NCBI GenBank assembly: GCA_037501455.1
Contig: CM074858.1
Coordinates: 95,268,501-95,332,500, forward strand
Direction of reading: 5' to 3'
From: Lantana camara
Lineage: Eukaryota > Streptophyta > Magnoliopsida > Lamiales > Verbenaceae
DNA: 64,000 bases
Shown: in pieces, positions 43,188-55,143 of the stretch
Layout: each line of letters begins with the position of its first letter
Position numbering within the stretch: position 1 is the stretch's first letter
Notes under the pieces: generated by a model
What the model was told of the DNA's origin: nothing
Database searches by the model: none
What the model saw: the letters and a program-made list of their open reading frames with translations, nothing else
Translations under genes and position numbers: made by a program

Positions 43188-44083
43188 AAGATCTTGGTGA
43201 TGCGTCCTATATCCTTGGAATTAAAATCTATAGAGATAGATCTAGAAGGTTAATAGGACTATCACAATCGATGTACATTGACAAAGTATTGAAAAGATTC
43301 AATATGGAGTCAGCAAAGGTTAAGAACCTTCCTATGAGTGTAGGAACATGTCTTTCAAAGAAGATGTCTCCTAAGACTAACCTTGAGAAGGAGAGAATGA
43401 CTCATACACCTTATGCGTCAGCAATAGGTAGCATAATGTATGCAATGTTATGTACTCGACCGGATGTGGCTTATGCACTTAGTGTGACAAGTCGTTTCCA
43501 AACTGACCCTGGAGATGGTCACTGGGCTGCCGTGAAGAATATTCTTAAGTGCTTGAAAAGTACTAAAGATTTATTCTTAGTTTACGGAGGTCAGAAAGAT
43601 CTTACTGTCGAAGGATACTGCGATGCAAGCTTTGTATCTGACTTAGATGATTTTAAGTCAATGTCAGGATACATTTTTTGCCTAAACGGCGGAGCAGTAA
43701 GTTGGAAGAGTTCCAAGCAAACTACCACTGCGGATTCGACCACTGAGGCCGAATACTTAGCTGCAGCTAAGGAAGGTGTTTGGATTAGAAACTTCATTCA
43801 AGAGTTGAATGTTGTTCCTAGCATGAAAGACCCCATTACTGTGTTTTGTGACAACACTGGGGCGGTTGCTCAAGCAAGAGAACCAAGATCTCACCAACGG
43901 ACCAAGCACATTATGAGGAAGTATCACCTAATCCGTGATATTATCAAAAGAGGAGATGTGCAAATTGAGAGGGTCACATCAGCAGAGAACGTGGCAGATC
44001 CACTTACTAAACCCCTTAGTCGAGAAGCTTTCCAAGGTCATCTTCAGAAGATGGGACTTAGAGTAGCTTTAGAATGGCTTTGA
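43184..44083 (+). CDS. Copia end of reverse transcriptase and RNase H, copy 2
   Basis: 299 residues. It differs from copy 1 at residue 151 (Val for Ala, in the RNase H CDASF segment, near 43,635) and residue 272 (Asp, the conserved residue, for Gly). Catalytic Asp147, Glu188 and Asp223 are present. Confidence 0.9.
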   Translation: MKDLGDASYILGIKIYRDRSRRLIGLSQSMYIDKVLKRFNMESAKVKNLPMSVGTCLSKKMSPKTNLEKERMTHTPYASAIGSIMYAMLCTRPDVAYALSVTSRFQTDPGDGHWAAVKNILKCLKSTKDLFLVYGGQKDLTVEGYCDASFVSDLDDFKSMSGYIFCLNGGAVSWKSSKQTTTADSTTEAEYLAAAKEGVWIRNFIQELNVVPSMKDPITVFCDNTGAVAQAREPRSHQRTKHIMRKYHLIRDIIKRGDVQIERVTSAENVADPLTKPLSREAFQGHLQKMGLRVALEWL

Positions 44084-44099
44084 CGGGCAAGTGGGAGAT

Positions 44100-46046
44100 T
44101 GTTAGGAATAGTGCCCTAGAAAGCCGATTGTATATCCGCTTTGTGCTTTTCCTTATTGTAATCACAGATAATATTTGAATGAAATAACGAATTGAGGCAA
44201 CACTTCTTTATATGCTCTTGTTTGGTATGCGTTTACTTTAGCTGTGCATGTATGAGAACTCCCCTAATCCTGATGACTTTAGGACTCTACCATTTAGGTG
44301 AAATGGTTCATGAAACGAGCCCTATATCACATAAGTCATGATTAGTAAAATACTCCAAGCCGATGAGTCCTACAGACAGTGGGAGTGTCAACCTGACTCC
44401 TCTAAGGCTTGCTTGTGGGATCACGCCCTTAAGAAGGACCACCTTATTTCATGGAGGTGCAAAGTGTATAGTTGATACGTGCGTGATACATGAGGGTGCT
44501 TACTTTAATAAGTAAGTTCACTGAGATGCCCCGTGTGAGAACATTCCTAAATGGGAAAGGAAGTTTCTATTTCAGGAAATGGAAACTTCCAGATTAGGAA
44601 ATATCTCACGAGTCATTGATGTTATTAATTGATCCTTAGACTTGAGGTTCCTTGTCACTTTATGAGTTAACTCTGTAGTCTTAGGTATAAGCTTTAAAGG
44701 GTGTCGCCTTAGACAACTGATTCAAGGCTTATGCTGGGGTTGCACAAGTGGTTCATGAAAGCGAATGAGAATCAAGAAAGGACCTACACTTGCATTTGCA
44801 AGGTGATCTCTTATTGTGTAAGTCATTCATATGCCATATGGAGTCCTTGGCCAAGGCAGTAGATCAAGACATCAAGAAAAGGGTTTCTTGGATTGAGATC
44901 AAATGGATATGAAATGCACTTAGCTTTAAGACCGGATTATTAGGGTTCTGATTATTCCCTTGCCCTAGATCTTGGTTGAGAGATAGTAAGTAGGAGGATT
45001 GTATCTCACATGAATCAATGACTTAAAGGTTCTGTCGAATCCGAACATTCCAATTCAGCTAGGGGTTAAACACTTGTTGCTAGACTATGGTCGTTTAATC
45101 TGTGGACTGATTAATTAATTAGTGAATTAATTAATTAGGGTCACTGCTAATTGAATTGAGAACCTAGAGGGTCACACACAACAACTTGGTTACATGAGTT
45201 GAGGCTTGAAAATGATTATACGAGTTAATCGGGCCAAGAGGGTTCCACACGTGTGAAGTCACACGTGTGGCTCACGTGAGTGACACGTGTCACTGTGACA
45301 CGTGTCACACACGTGTGTATATATATATATTATATATATATTAAATAATTAATTAGTTAATTATTTAATAGACTTTGGTTTAATTTTGAATTAAAAAGAA
45401 AGTCTAATTTTGGAGAAAATAATCTAGTTAATTAATTACGAATTAATTAATTAGATAAAAATAAGTTATTTATTTTATAATAAATAAAGTATAAAATTAT
45501 CCAAAAATAGTTTGGATATTTTTAGCTCTCTTAGAAGTTGACTTGAATTAGAATTCAAAGTCAAAGTTGGAAAATACTTGATGATCAAGTAATAGGAGAG
45601 AGGGACCAAAATCCTAGCCCATAAAGGACTAGGAATTTCGGCACCCCCCTCCCTATAAATAGGGGAGCTCGAGCTCCTTATGGAGCTAATTGACAATTCT
45701 TGGTTTATGTGTTGAACACCTTCCTTTCTCCAAGATTAAATTAAACCCTAGGTTAAGCCTAAACACTAACTAGAGAACTAGCATCCTTACTAGTTTGATT
45801 GTGATCAAGTTGGTGGACTTTCTCTAGAGACTTCAAGTTAGAAGTTTGAAGATTCGACCTTTACCAAGGAGAGGGGATCAAGCCGCGAGAAGAGCGTTCT
45901 TGGGTGGCTTGAAACGCTTCAAGAAAGAACAAAAGAAAAGTAAGTTTTCTATCTTTATGAATTTGGTTACACGATTGCGAGTCCAAGGTCCTTTTGTTGG
46001 AAATTTTTTCTAAATTCCGCTGCTTTCTGATTCGTATTTTCCAACA
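44100..46046 (+). mobile_element. Copia array LTR 3 (3' LTR), 1,947 bp
   Basis: It ends TTTTCCAACA followed by the target duplication AATTG. It has private variants at its right end (GGTTTATG at 45,706, TAGTTTGATTG, TTTATGAATT, TTTTTTCTAAATT) and an A at about 44,454. Confidence 0.95.
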
Positions 46047-47303
46047 AATTGATCATATAATAACATGTTGGGATCATTAAGGGTAAAGGAAAGAAAATGG
46101 AATTTTCACATTTTTGTGAAGAATGTTACTGCCTCTCCAGCGACCTGGGAATGGCCGTTCCGGCCCTTAGTTAAAAATGGGAAGGGTCATTCCCAGCTCC
46201 CCGAAGTTGCTCCCCGAAGATGGGAACGGCCGTTCCGGCTGTAAGCCAAAACGGGAAGGGTCATTCCCGTCCTCGCCGCCATGCACGTAATTCAAAATAT
46301 GGGAACGGCCGTTCCCCAATTACAAAGGGAATGGGAAGGGTCGTTCCCGTTACGCTGGAGATGCAGAACAGGGGATGAAACAGGGGAGTTTCGGACCATC
46401 AAAAACCACCAAAAACCCATACAATTTAATCTCATATGCTATGATTTATGAAAGGAAACGCATATGTATGTCTAAGATACCATAAAACTTAATATAAATA
46501 CTCAAATCATCCAAATCATCAAGAATCATCACTTTGAGTTCATAAATGAACTTAGCATATAACTCCATGATTTCCAAGATTTATACATGAATTTCAGGTC
46601 TAAAGCTTAGAATTATAATTCTAACATCATATGAACAAGCTATTACATAGAAATCATAACCCTAGCTTCAAGCTCTAGTTCAAGAATTCATGTAATTAAC
46701 CAATATACACCTTGAGAAGAAAAGGAAGAAGAAGGATGAAGTTATGGAGATGATGGTGCTTCAAAGCTCCTAATTCTTGATGATTTAACTCAAATAAGAT
46801 GAAAACCTTCTCTTCCTCTTGTGAGAGCTTGACCGAGAGAGAGATGATGATGATTGTATAACTTGGAAATGAAATGAAGATGGAAGAAGACTGAAGAAGC
46901 ATATATCGTGATAAATCTTGGGCCAAATATGATATTTATGACTTAATCCTCCAAATTCATAATTTATGCAATTAAGGATACAAGGTTTGGAAATAATCAA
47001 TTGAGTCCAATAATGTTTTCATGTAATTTGGCCCACTAATTTAAATAAATGATCAATTAAGGACAATTAAGCAATTAAATCAGATCTGACAATTATTCCA
47101 CTTAGCAATTGAATTCCAATTATTCAATAATTCACAATTTAACACGATTTCACATATTTTCATGTACTCACGTTTGAAATATACTTTATAAAATTAAGGT
47201 AACACGTATAAATTGAATAAACGAAAATAATAAAATAAAATCCTAACGCTCGAAACTCACACTTGTCGAGTGTGCCTGACTGTCTGGAAATTTGGGCGTT
47301 ACA
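46047..47303 (-). mobile_element. Element A right LTR, second part
   Basis: It resumes with AATTGATCATATAAT after the copia array and aligns with 21,458-22,704 of the left LTR, ending GGGCGTTACA. It holds the second copy of the GGGAANGGCC palindrome cluster (about 46,140-46,350) and an extra GACTGAAGAAG stretch near 46,890 compared with the left LTR. Confidence 0.9.
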
Positions 47304-48840
47304 CAATATCCCAAATGGTTTTCCAACATTGTTCTAGTCCACAAGCCCCGGGGGGAGGGGGGGATGGCAAGCATGCATAGACTTCAGGGATTTGAACAAA
47401 GTGTACCCGAAGAATCATTACCCACTCCCATGAATCAACCAACTAGTCGATGCCATAACAGGTTGTGAAGTTTTAAGAATGATGGATGCCGCACAAGGAT
47501 ATTATCAAATACCTCTGGCCCCGGAGGATCATAAAAAAGTAAGTTTTATCACTTCATTTGGTACATTCTGTTATATTGTAATGCCCTTTGGTCTTAAGAA
47601 TGCAGGAGCCACCTATCAAAGAATGATGGACAAGGTGTTTAGCAACCAAATAGGAAAAGATATGGAAATATATGTCGACGATATGCTCACAAAAAGTAAA
47701 CTAGCGAGGGATCACGTCGAGGAGTTGCAAAAAACTTTTATGACATTGAGAAGATAAAAGCTTAAGTTAAACCCGAAAAAGTATACTTTCGAAGTAAAAG
47801 GGGGAAAATTTTGGGTTACTTAGTAACAAAACGAGGGGTGGAGGCTAATCTGAAAAAGACTAGAGCCATACAAGATATGAAATCTCCGCGAACAGTTAAG
47901 GAGGTACAGACCTTGGCGGAGCGATTGGTTACGATAGGGAGGTTTTTACCTAAGTCGGCCAAAAGGGGAAGATCGTTCTTTAAGGTTTTGAAGAGGAAGC
48001 ATTTCAACTGGGACGAGGAACCAGAACAGTCATTCGTAGATCTAAGGACAGGCTAGGTCAGCTACCTCTCCTTATAAAGCCGAAGAGTGGGGATGAGCTG
48101 GTTTTATACATAGCTGTGGATAAAGAGGTAGTGAGTTTAGTGTTGGTGAAGGAAGAAGGAAGGAGCCAACACTTTGCTGAAACAAGATACCCGTGTTTGG
48201 AAAAGGAGGCGCTCACGGTGGTTATAATAGTAAAGAGATTGAGGCTATACTTTCTGGCGCACAAGATAAAAGTACGAACAGAATTGCCACTAAAGGTAGT
48301 CCTTACACGAACGAAATTTTCAAGTAGGTTGGTGAAATGGGCAATCGAATTGGGTGGATTTGACATCGAGTTCGAACCTAGGAGAGTGATCAAAGGCCAG
48401 GTATTAGCGAATTTTATTGTAGAACTCACAGCTAAGCCAGATGAGGGCATATGGTGGATCGTTCATGTGGATGGATCATCAGGGCAAGGTAATAGTGGAG
48501 CAGGTAATGTTTTACGAACTTTCAAACAGGAAGAATTGGAGTATGCCATAAATATACACTTCTCAGCTTCGAATAATGAGGCTAAATATGAGGCATTGAT
48601 AGCAGGAATGAAGATCGCCTTAGGAGCAAGAGCTACACGGCTACGGGCAAATTTTGATTCACAATTAGTAGTAAGCCAAGTTAAAGGGGAGTATGATGTT
48701 AAAGTTGTTCGGATGAAAGAATATGTGAAAACAGTGGAGAGGTTGGTGAGTAAGTTTAGAGATTTTTACATTTATCGCATTGATCGTGAGCAGGAATTAA
48801 AAAGTAGATGTATTTACAAAATTAGTTGGATCCTTAAATA
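47304..48840 (+). pseudogene. Tat-type element: reverse transcriptase, RNase H and second RNase H
   Basis: The frame interrupted at 18,932 resumes here (QYPKWFSNIVLVHKP). Reverse transcriptase motifs follow: MMDAAQGYYQIPL, MPFGLKNAGATYQRMMD and YVDD (near 47,674). Then the connection and first RNase H (48,116-48,420) and a second RNase H-like domain starting WWIVHVDGSSGQGNSGAG with ASNNEAKYEALIAG and FDSQLVV (48,451-48,770). The extra RNase H is the Tat hallmark. Stops at 47,755 and 48,054 and a frame change near 47,805 break it. Confidence 0.85.
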
Positions 48841-50130
48841 ACTGTCTAAATGGGTAGATCACAATTCTAGACAACACTTAGCTACAAGAAGGAGGAATAC
48901 AAAATGTTGAACAGGAGCAAGACTGGCGAATATCATACTTGTAGTTTTTAAAGGGAGAACAGACGACAAACTTACTATCAAGCAGGCAGCTAGATATGGA
49001 GAATTAGGGGGGAAGCTATATAAAAAATCTCATTCACAGTTATGGTTAAAGTGTGTTACAACACGAGAAGGGAAAGAGATACTTAAAGAGATACACGAGG
49101 GAACCTGTGGGAGTCATGAAGGAGGGAAATTAATAGTAAACAAAGTACTGTGAGCAAGGTTTTACTGGCCCACAATGCGAACAAACGCATTAAAACTCAG
49201 TCGTGAATGCATGACATGTCAGATGCATAGCCCGGCAGCAAGACAACCCCCTGAATATTTGCAAACAATGAGTTCGCCATACCCATTTTCCATGTGGGGT
49301 GTTGACATATTGGGACCCATGCCAAGAACGATATCGTAAAAGCTTTTCATAGTTGTTGCTATTGATTACTTCACAAAGTGGGTGGAGGCAGAGGCTTTAG
49401 CAAAAATAACTGAATAGGATATTATGAAGTTTTTATGAAAAAAATATTTGTTGTTGTTTTGGTATTCAGAGGATTCTAATATCTGATAATGACACTCAGT
49501 TTGTAGGTACCAAGATTCAGCAATGGTGTAAACAGTGAGCGATCAAGCAATAGGGATCCACAGACGAATGGTCAGGTCGAAGTCACAAACAAAACTGTCC
49601 TTAATGGCATTAAAACAAGACTGGAAGGATATGGAGGAAGATGGTTGGAGGAGTTGCTCAGTGTCTTATGGGCGTATCGAACATCCCCTGGACGAGCTAC
49701 GAGAGAATCGCCTTTTAGCATGGTACATGGGACGGAAGTTGTTATCCCTATTGACATTATTGGGGAATCACATCGAATTGAAACTTTTAACTCGGAGGAA
49801 AACAACAGACAATTTGGATTTGCTGGACGAGCATAGACAGTTGGCACATTTGAGAGAGCCACGATATAAGGCGCGAGTAAGGGCCGCTTTTGATAATACT
49901 GTCAAACCTCGTAAATTTCAACCAGGGGATTTGGTTCTTAAACGAGCAGAGGTCTCGCGAGGAATTAGAATATTGGAAAAGTCATGGGATGGACATTATG
50001 TGGTGACGAAGGTGTTGATTGGAGGAGCATAGAAGATTACGGAGGAAGATGAGGATTGGACGCGAACAGAGTTGACGCAATCATGGAATGCTCAACACTT
50101 GAAGAAATTTTATGCTTAAGTAGGGTAGGT
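48841..50130 (+). pseudogene. Tat-type element: integrase (degenerate)
   Basis: Zinc-binding part near 49,090-49,215 (HEGTCGSHEGGK, then CMTCQ) and core near 49,290-49,500 (MWGVDILGPMP, YFTKWVEAEAL, SDNDTQFVG). The third catalytic region is frame-shifted, with NGQVEVTNK readable at about 49,566-49,595. The C-terminal part is open at 49,840-50,032 (RVRAAFDNTVKPRKFQPGDLVLKR). Several stops and at least two frame changes. A G- and T-rich 3' untranslated part with GGGTTTTTCCCTTACCAAG follows. Confidence 0.8.
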
Positions 50131-50257
50131 TGCACTCTTTTCCTTGTTAGGGCTTTTTTTTTTCCTTTGGGTTTTTCCCTTACCAAGATTTTTAATGAGG
50201 CAACATTTATTTTTGATTTGCACATTGTTTACTTCCTATTCCCTTTTTATAATATAT

Positions 50258-50972
50258 TGTTGGGAAAACACGAAACAAAAACGCAACGGAAATTAAAAAT
50301 TTTCCCAAAAGAAGATCGAATCTTTCAATTCTTATTCCTAATTCATAGGGTTCTAAGAAATTCACTTAGATAGAAGCTTTCTTGACATGTTTGAGCCGCC
50401 TACAAACGCTCTTCAAGCGGCAAGTCCCCAAAGCTCCTTCGAATCTTTCAAGACTCCATGAAAGCAGCCCTCTAGAGAAATAATCCACACCAACCTCGAT
50501 CATCATCTAAATAGGGAGGATGCTAGTTCTATGTTTAGTGTTTAGGCTCCAGGGGTTATGTGATATAATTTGGAGAAGGAGATTGTGTATCAATCTACAA
50601 GGGGTTTGAACCCCTTGTATTTATAGCTAAGGGGTTCGAACCCATAATCCTTAATGGAGTATGATTTTTATCCCCGTTTGCTATTCGATTCCTTGCTTGG
50701 AGAGGAAGACTCCCTACTTTAACCAAAAGTCTCATTTTAACCAACTTGTTTAACAAGAATTAATATCTAACTCTTTTAGATATTATATTTAATTATTTAT
50801 TTATTCATAACGAATAACTTGAAGCTAATAATTAATTAATTCACAATTAATTATTTATTAGACTTAAAATCTCAAAATTAGAACATTAATAATAATTCAT
50901 AATTAAATTAAAGTCCATTAAATAATTAATCAAATTAATTATTCAATCATCACATGTTCACGTGACCCGCGT
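50258..50972 (-). mobile_element. Copia LTR fragment, minus strand, truncated by element B
   Basis: It starts TGTTGGGAAAACACG on the plus strand, the reverse of a copia LTR end. Segments such as AGGATGCTAGTTCT are the reverse complement of sequence in the copia array LTRs (AGAACTAGCATCCT), so it is a relative on the other strand. A minus-strand TATA box (CTATAAATAC) lies near 50,617-50,627. It is cut at 50,972 by element B; its remaining part would lie beyond B, outside the window. Confidence 0.72.
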
Positions 50973-53900
50973 TGTAGCCCCCGAGCGTAAGGTACCACAT
51001 CCCCGCACCGAGACCCGACCCGAATATGAAATGGACGATTCATACTCGAGCTAAATCACGGCGAACGGGGACAAACACACACGTTATGCCAGGCGGGCTA
51101 ACCCTTAAACCATAAAATCAGAGTTAAACATAAAAGCGGAAGCAAAATCTGAACATATATCATATATATAAACCATGAGCATCAAAGCTCCAAAATAAGT
51201 CATATACATCATCAAATGTCGTCAAGGCTCAAAACATGTACGCTCCATATTAACATTCATATACAATAATCAAAAGTAGAGTATGCAAGTGTAAGACCAA
51301 AATACAAGAGCTAGAACCGAATGCAAGACCTATGACTCGAATTCCTGCCTAGCTCCCTTGACACCTGCACAAAACAACTGAAAACCAAACGGGTTCAGTC
51401 CAAAAGGGACTGGTGGGTATAAAAACAGGGCATAAATATAATATATGACGGTATTTAAACATTCACATGTAAGCTATAATCCCAAGTGAGGTTTTAAAGA
51501 ATTTCCCAAATGGGTGAATAGAAATCATCAAAAGGGATTATAACGATTCATATACATTAGGTCATTATTGGCCCGGCGAGTGGGCGTGCATTATCTCCAA
51601 CCAACACCTTGTGTAATTTATTAACATTCATTCTTTCTTTCTTTTCATGCATAACATTCTTTCTTGCACATTCAATAGCATTTACACCTTCTTCCTCCGG
51701 GTTGGTGGTGGGTTTGCAAGGCCCGACCACCCATTCATTGACCAAAAGGGGTTATATGACTCCCCTAGTGGCACTCAGCGTCCATTCCTCGCGAACTCCT
51801 AACGAGGTCCGGTTATACCATTTTTTGGTGCAACTAATGTGAGGGATCACCGTCGGCCCATGCCTCCCCGGATAGCCACTCACACTAAGTCCCTGGGCCC
51901 CATTCATGCAATCATTCATTTCTCGCCAAAACGTTTGGTAGGATTTATAAAATAAGGGTTTTACGTTGCAAACATTTACTCTATGAAATGACTCTATATA
52001 CGTATATAAATTTTGGTCGAAAACTTTTCACATTGAAGGTATATAGGGTCGTATAACTACATAGAAGAGAAACCCACCTTAAATGGCAAAAAGGAGAACA
52101 CAAGAGTCTCACGGACCGGCATCGTCTCCAACGGAATCAAAATCTGTGCAAGAAAGGTGAAGTGAGACTCAATATGACCAATTAAGACGCTCGACAATGT
52201 CATGATCATGATATGAATGTATAAAAGAATATATTATGTAATGAACACGTTCATGTGCACAATTAATACATTTAAATCATATAAACGAGCCTTTCATTAG
52301 ACATTAGAAACATTCATATTTATTCAAGTCATAAATTCACATTTCCAATCAAATTAATTCAAGAATTTCAAACATGAACATAGCACGTATTAAATCATAT
52401 TTACAATTAGAAAATAGACAATTAAATAAGTTCAAATCAAGATCGGAAATTAAATGAAACATGAAATAGGTAACAATTAAATTCTATAATCAATTAAACC
52501 AAATAATATTTAATATAATACATATATATATATATATATATAATATAAATATATACGTAAGGATATGCATGAAAAATTTAAATCCCATGCATGCAAAACT
52601 AATAAGCCTATGCATGCAAACCTAATTATTAAACATGCGTGCAAAACTAATGTAAATCTATTTGTCTACGTAACTACACAAGCAACCATAAAAACATGCA
52701 TGAAACATTTACTTAAACAAATGCAGACCTGGAGCCAATTCACATGCACATGCAAACAACCACTACATTCATGCATTACATGCATTTACACAAAAGAATG
52801 AAAAGAAACAATGACAGCAGCACGCAGCAGAACAGACCCAATCTCCCCGCCCGGGGAGATTTTGTTCACAAAATTACCCGCCCGGGGAGTCTCATGCAGG
52901 AGGTTTCTGCATCAGGACTACCTAGTCGGGCTCTTTTACGGCCAAAATCTCCCTGCCCGGGGAGATCCAAAACAGACGCGCAGCAGCTCAATCAAAACGA
53001 AGCAAAACTCCCCTGTTACGACATGGAAACATAGCAGCAGGTAGCAGCAACAACAGACAAGTTATACAACAGCAAACTAGCCTCAACAACTCCCACAAAA
53101 CCATGAAAACTGATAGCAACAAGCAAGGAAGAAACGCAGCAGCTGATAGCAAGAAAAACCAGTCCAAAACAGGGGCAAAACCACGAAAAAATAGAGCAAC
53201 AACTGACCTCATTTATCTCAACATGTTCATGTAAATTAGGCCATCACATATGCAGCAAAACAACACCAAATCGACATACAACTCAGTCCCAAGGAAGCTC
53301 AAACGTGAGAAGAAAATATAAGTGATCATTTCATGAATTTCCTCAAAGTGCCATTAATGATAACTCATGAATACTTCAAGTACCATGTAATCAATGATCA
53401 TAAATGAGAAGAGGGAGTCAAGACAATCATATTCAAGCTTGGAATCAACCAAAACCAACAAGAAACGAAGGATATCAACATTAATGCTCAAACCTAACTA
53501 TTTCTCAAATTCAGCTATAAACTCATGAAACCATGATCAAAATTGGGGATGCATAGCTTAAAATGACACGTATTGAATGTATATTACAATCCTAAGCTTA
53601 CATTGTGGATTAATGAAGGTTTGGAGGAGATTTGAGCTTTGAATCTCCAAGATTGGCTTGAGTTACGGGAATGACTAGAAGTCAGGAGCTTTGGCTTAGA
53701 TTTCTTGCTTGTGTGAGGGTTGGTTTGGTTAAGGGATGGTATGACAGGTTATTTGGTTGAGGTAGGGTTCCATAGGCTCCAACTATGGTTAATTTGGTCA
53801 AGAATTGTAAGAGTTATGGTTATTTTAGTAAAACATGGCAGTTTTGGCGCCGTTTCGTTTTTCGATTGGATTTCGGAGGTCCAAATGACTTGGGAAAAAT

Positions 53901-54513
53901 ATAAGGCTAAGTTTATTAAACCCGAATCTTCGATACGAGTTCAACGAAGTTGACAGAACTCGAATCCGAGTTCTCGAGCTCAAGATATCACATACGGAAC
54001 CAAGGGTGCGCTAATTGCTCGCTAGCCCCCGACTTGGAGTCCAAAATCAAAATAAATTCGTAACTCATGCAAATGAACCTGAAAATGCGAAACGAACATA
54101 TATTCATATTCAAGACACGTATATCTCTGACATATTAAATTTACACGAAATTTCGGTATCAATTCATATAAAAACGAAGCACGTATATGTCACTCATAAG
54201 CAATGCAACAAGAAAATCCATAACATTTACAAATAATATAAAATTGAATTCGTAAAATAAAAGAAATGAAATTAAAGTCAACGAAATTGGAATGACATTT
54301 AATATTAATTAACATAATTGAATTACATATTTAATTTAATAGCAATTCACATTAACATATAAAATTAATATTAATAAAACATAAGATATAATAATTAACA
54401 TTTTTAATATTTAAAATAAAATTAAATATATAAAATATGTATAAACAATTAATTCGCGCAATTTGGTAAACATTTACGTCATACCTGTACGGCCGAAATA
54501 TCGGGGCGTCACA
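50973..54513 (-). mobile_element. Element B left LTR (3' LTR), 3,541 bp
   Basis: TGTAGCCCCCGAGCG to CGGGGCGTCACA. It aligns closely with 59,249-61,907. It contains a palindrome cluster at 52,841-52,966 and an AT repeat near 52,522-52,545. Open stretches at 51,557, 51,609, 52,744 and 52,988 recur in the right LTR and are not genes. Confidence 0.9.
52841..52966. repeat. GC-rich palindrome cluster in the left LTR of element B
   Basis: ATCTCCCCGCCCGGGGAGAT (52,841-52,860) folds as a 9-bp stem around CC. It is followed by TTACCCGCCCGGGGAG (about 52,874) and ATCTCCCTGCCCGGGGAGAT (52,947-52,966). The right LTR has the same set at 61,225-61,350. Confidence 0.85.
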
Positions 54514-54535
54514 ACCTCTCCCCCTTAAAAGAATC
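54514..54535 (-). promoter_or_regulatory. Polypurine tract of element B
   Basis: The minus strand reads TTTTAAGGGGGAGAGGTTG directly at the LTR edge. The neighbouring GAATCCGAGGACGGATTC is identical to the equivalent sequence of element A (about 22,720-22,742). Confidence 0.8.
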
Positions 54536-54546
54536 CGTCCTCGGAT

Positions 54547-54957
54547 TCATTGACCACCTGGAAACAACTCGGGATGAGATCTTTTCATCTTATCCTCCGT
54601 CTCCCATGTAGCCTCTTCCGTTTTATCACTTCTCCATAGGACTTTAACTAGTGGGATTTGCCGGTTTCTTAATTCTTGTAAATTTCGATCCAATATCTTA
54701 ACCGGCTTCTGAACGAAGGTAAGGTTAGGCTCAAGTTGCACTTCCTCAACGTGTAGGATCTCGGATTTATCCGGATAATACTTCCGAAGCTGAGACACAT
54801 GAAATACATTATGAATTCCGGTCAGACTTAGCGGTAGGTCCAAACGGTAGGCCGTATCTCCAATTTTCTCAAGAATCTCATACGGTCCTAAATACCGAGG
54901 ATTCAATTTTCCTCCTTTTCCAATCCTTGAGAATCCCTTTCGTGGCGAAGCTTTCAA
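54547..54957 (-). pseudogene. Element B integrase C-terminus and chromodomain
   Basis: 136 open residues. The N-terminal part is the integrase tail (LNPRYLGPYEILEKIGDTAYRL, HNVFHVSQLRKYYPD). The C-terminal part is a chromodomain (PVKILDRNLQELRNR, VLWRSDKTEEATWE). Chromodomains at this position guide integration to heterochromatin in chromoviruses. It is in the same frame as the integrase core at 55,144-56,085 but separated by stops (near 55,143 and 55,000). Confidence 0.9.
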
Positions 54958-55143
54958 GAATACCCTATCACCAATCTTAAACTTAAGATCTTTCCTTCAG
55001 TGATCGGCATAGCTTTTCTGTCGGTCTTGGGCTGCTTTCATCCGTTGTCTAATTATTTGGACCTTATGAATTGCCTCTTGCACGGCCTTAGAGGGTTTTT
55101 CCTTTTTCTCCCCTCGTTTCACACCTTCTTGCTTGGTCCAATT

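Larger units (their letters stand above)
27818..46046 (+). mobile_element. Three-LTR Ty1/copia tandem array, 18.2 kb
   Basis: Order: LTR (27,818-29,745), interior, LTR (35,955-37,901), interior, LTR (44,100-46,046). One 5-bp target duplication, AATTG, flanks the whole array (27,813-27,817 and 46,047-46,051), so a single insertion gave rise to it. The interiors are nearly identical: I found four substitutions and one 11-bp deletion in about 6.2 kb. The first and third LTRs differ by roughly a dozen substitutions and a 19-bp length change. The middle LTR is a mosaic of the other two. All copies carry the same two frame breaks in gag-pol. Confidence 0.95.
18933..47303 (-). mobile_element. Element A: non-coding gypsy-type LTR retrotransposon
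   Basis: LTRs start TGTARCA (TGTAACACCCC in the right copy) and end GGGCGTTACA. Target duplication CAATA is exact on both sides (18,928-18,932 and 47,304-47,308), and the pol frame of the host element continues across it. The minus orientation is set by the tRNA-Met primer-binding site at 26,400 and the polypurine tract at 22,705. After subtraction of later insertions both LTRs are about 2.65 kb. The 3.7-kb interior has no recognisable gag or pol, so it is non-autonomous or decayed. It was later invaded by the copia array and a copia LTR fragment. Confidence 0.9.
16090..50257 (+). mobile_element. Decayed Ty3/gypsy element of Tat type, split by nested insertions
   Basis: The 5' LTR (16,090-16,409), primer-binding site, gag, protease and the start of pol run to 18,932, where element A interrupts it. 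Reverse transcriptase, RNase H, a second RNase H and integrase resume at 47,304 and continue to about 50,030. The 3' untranslated part is cut at 50,258 by a copia LTR piece, and no 3' LTR is seen. The second RNase H domain is a mark of the Tat lineage. Many stops and frameshifts show it is long dead. Confidence 0.85.

Noticed and set aside
27818..46046. Two independent copia insertions in tandem
   Set aside because: Only one outer target duplication is present, the interiors share one LTR, and the middle LTR is a mosaic; unequal crossover explains all of this.
51557..51842. Paired open frames repeated at 59,834-60,119
   Set aside because: They are the same stretch of the two LTRs of element B, open by chance, with no family resemblance.
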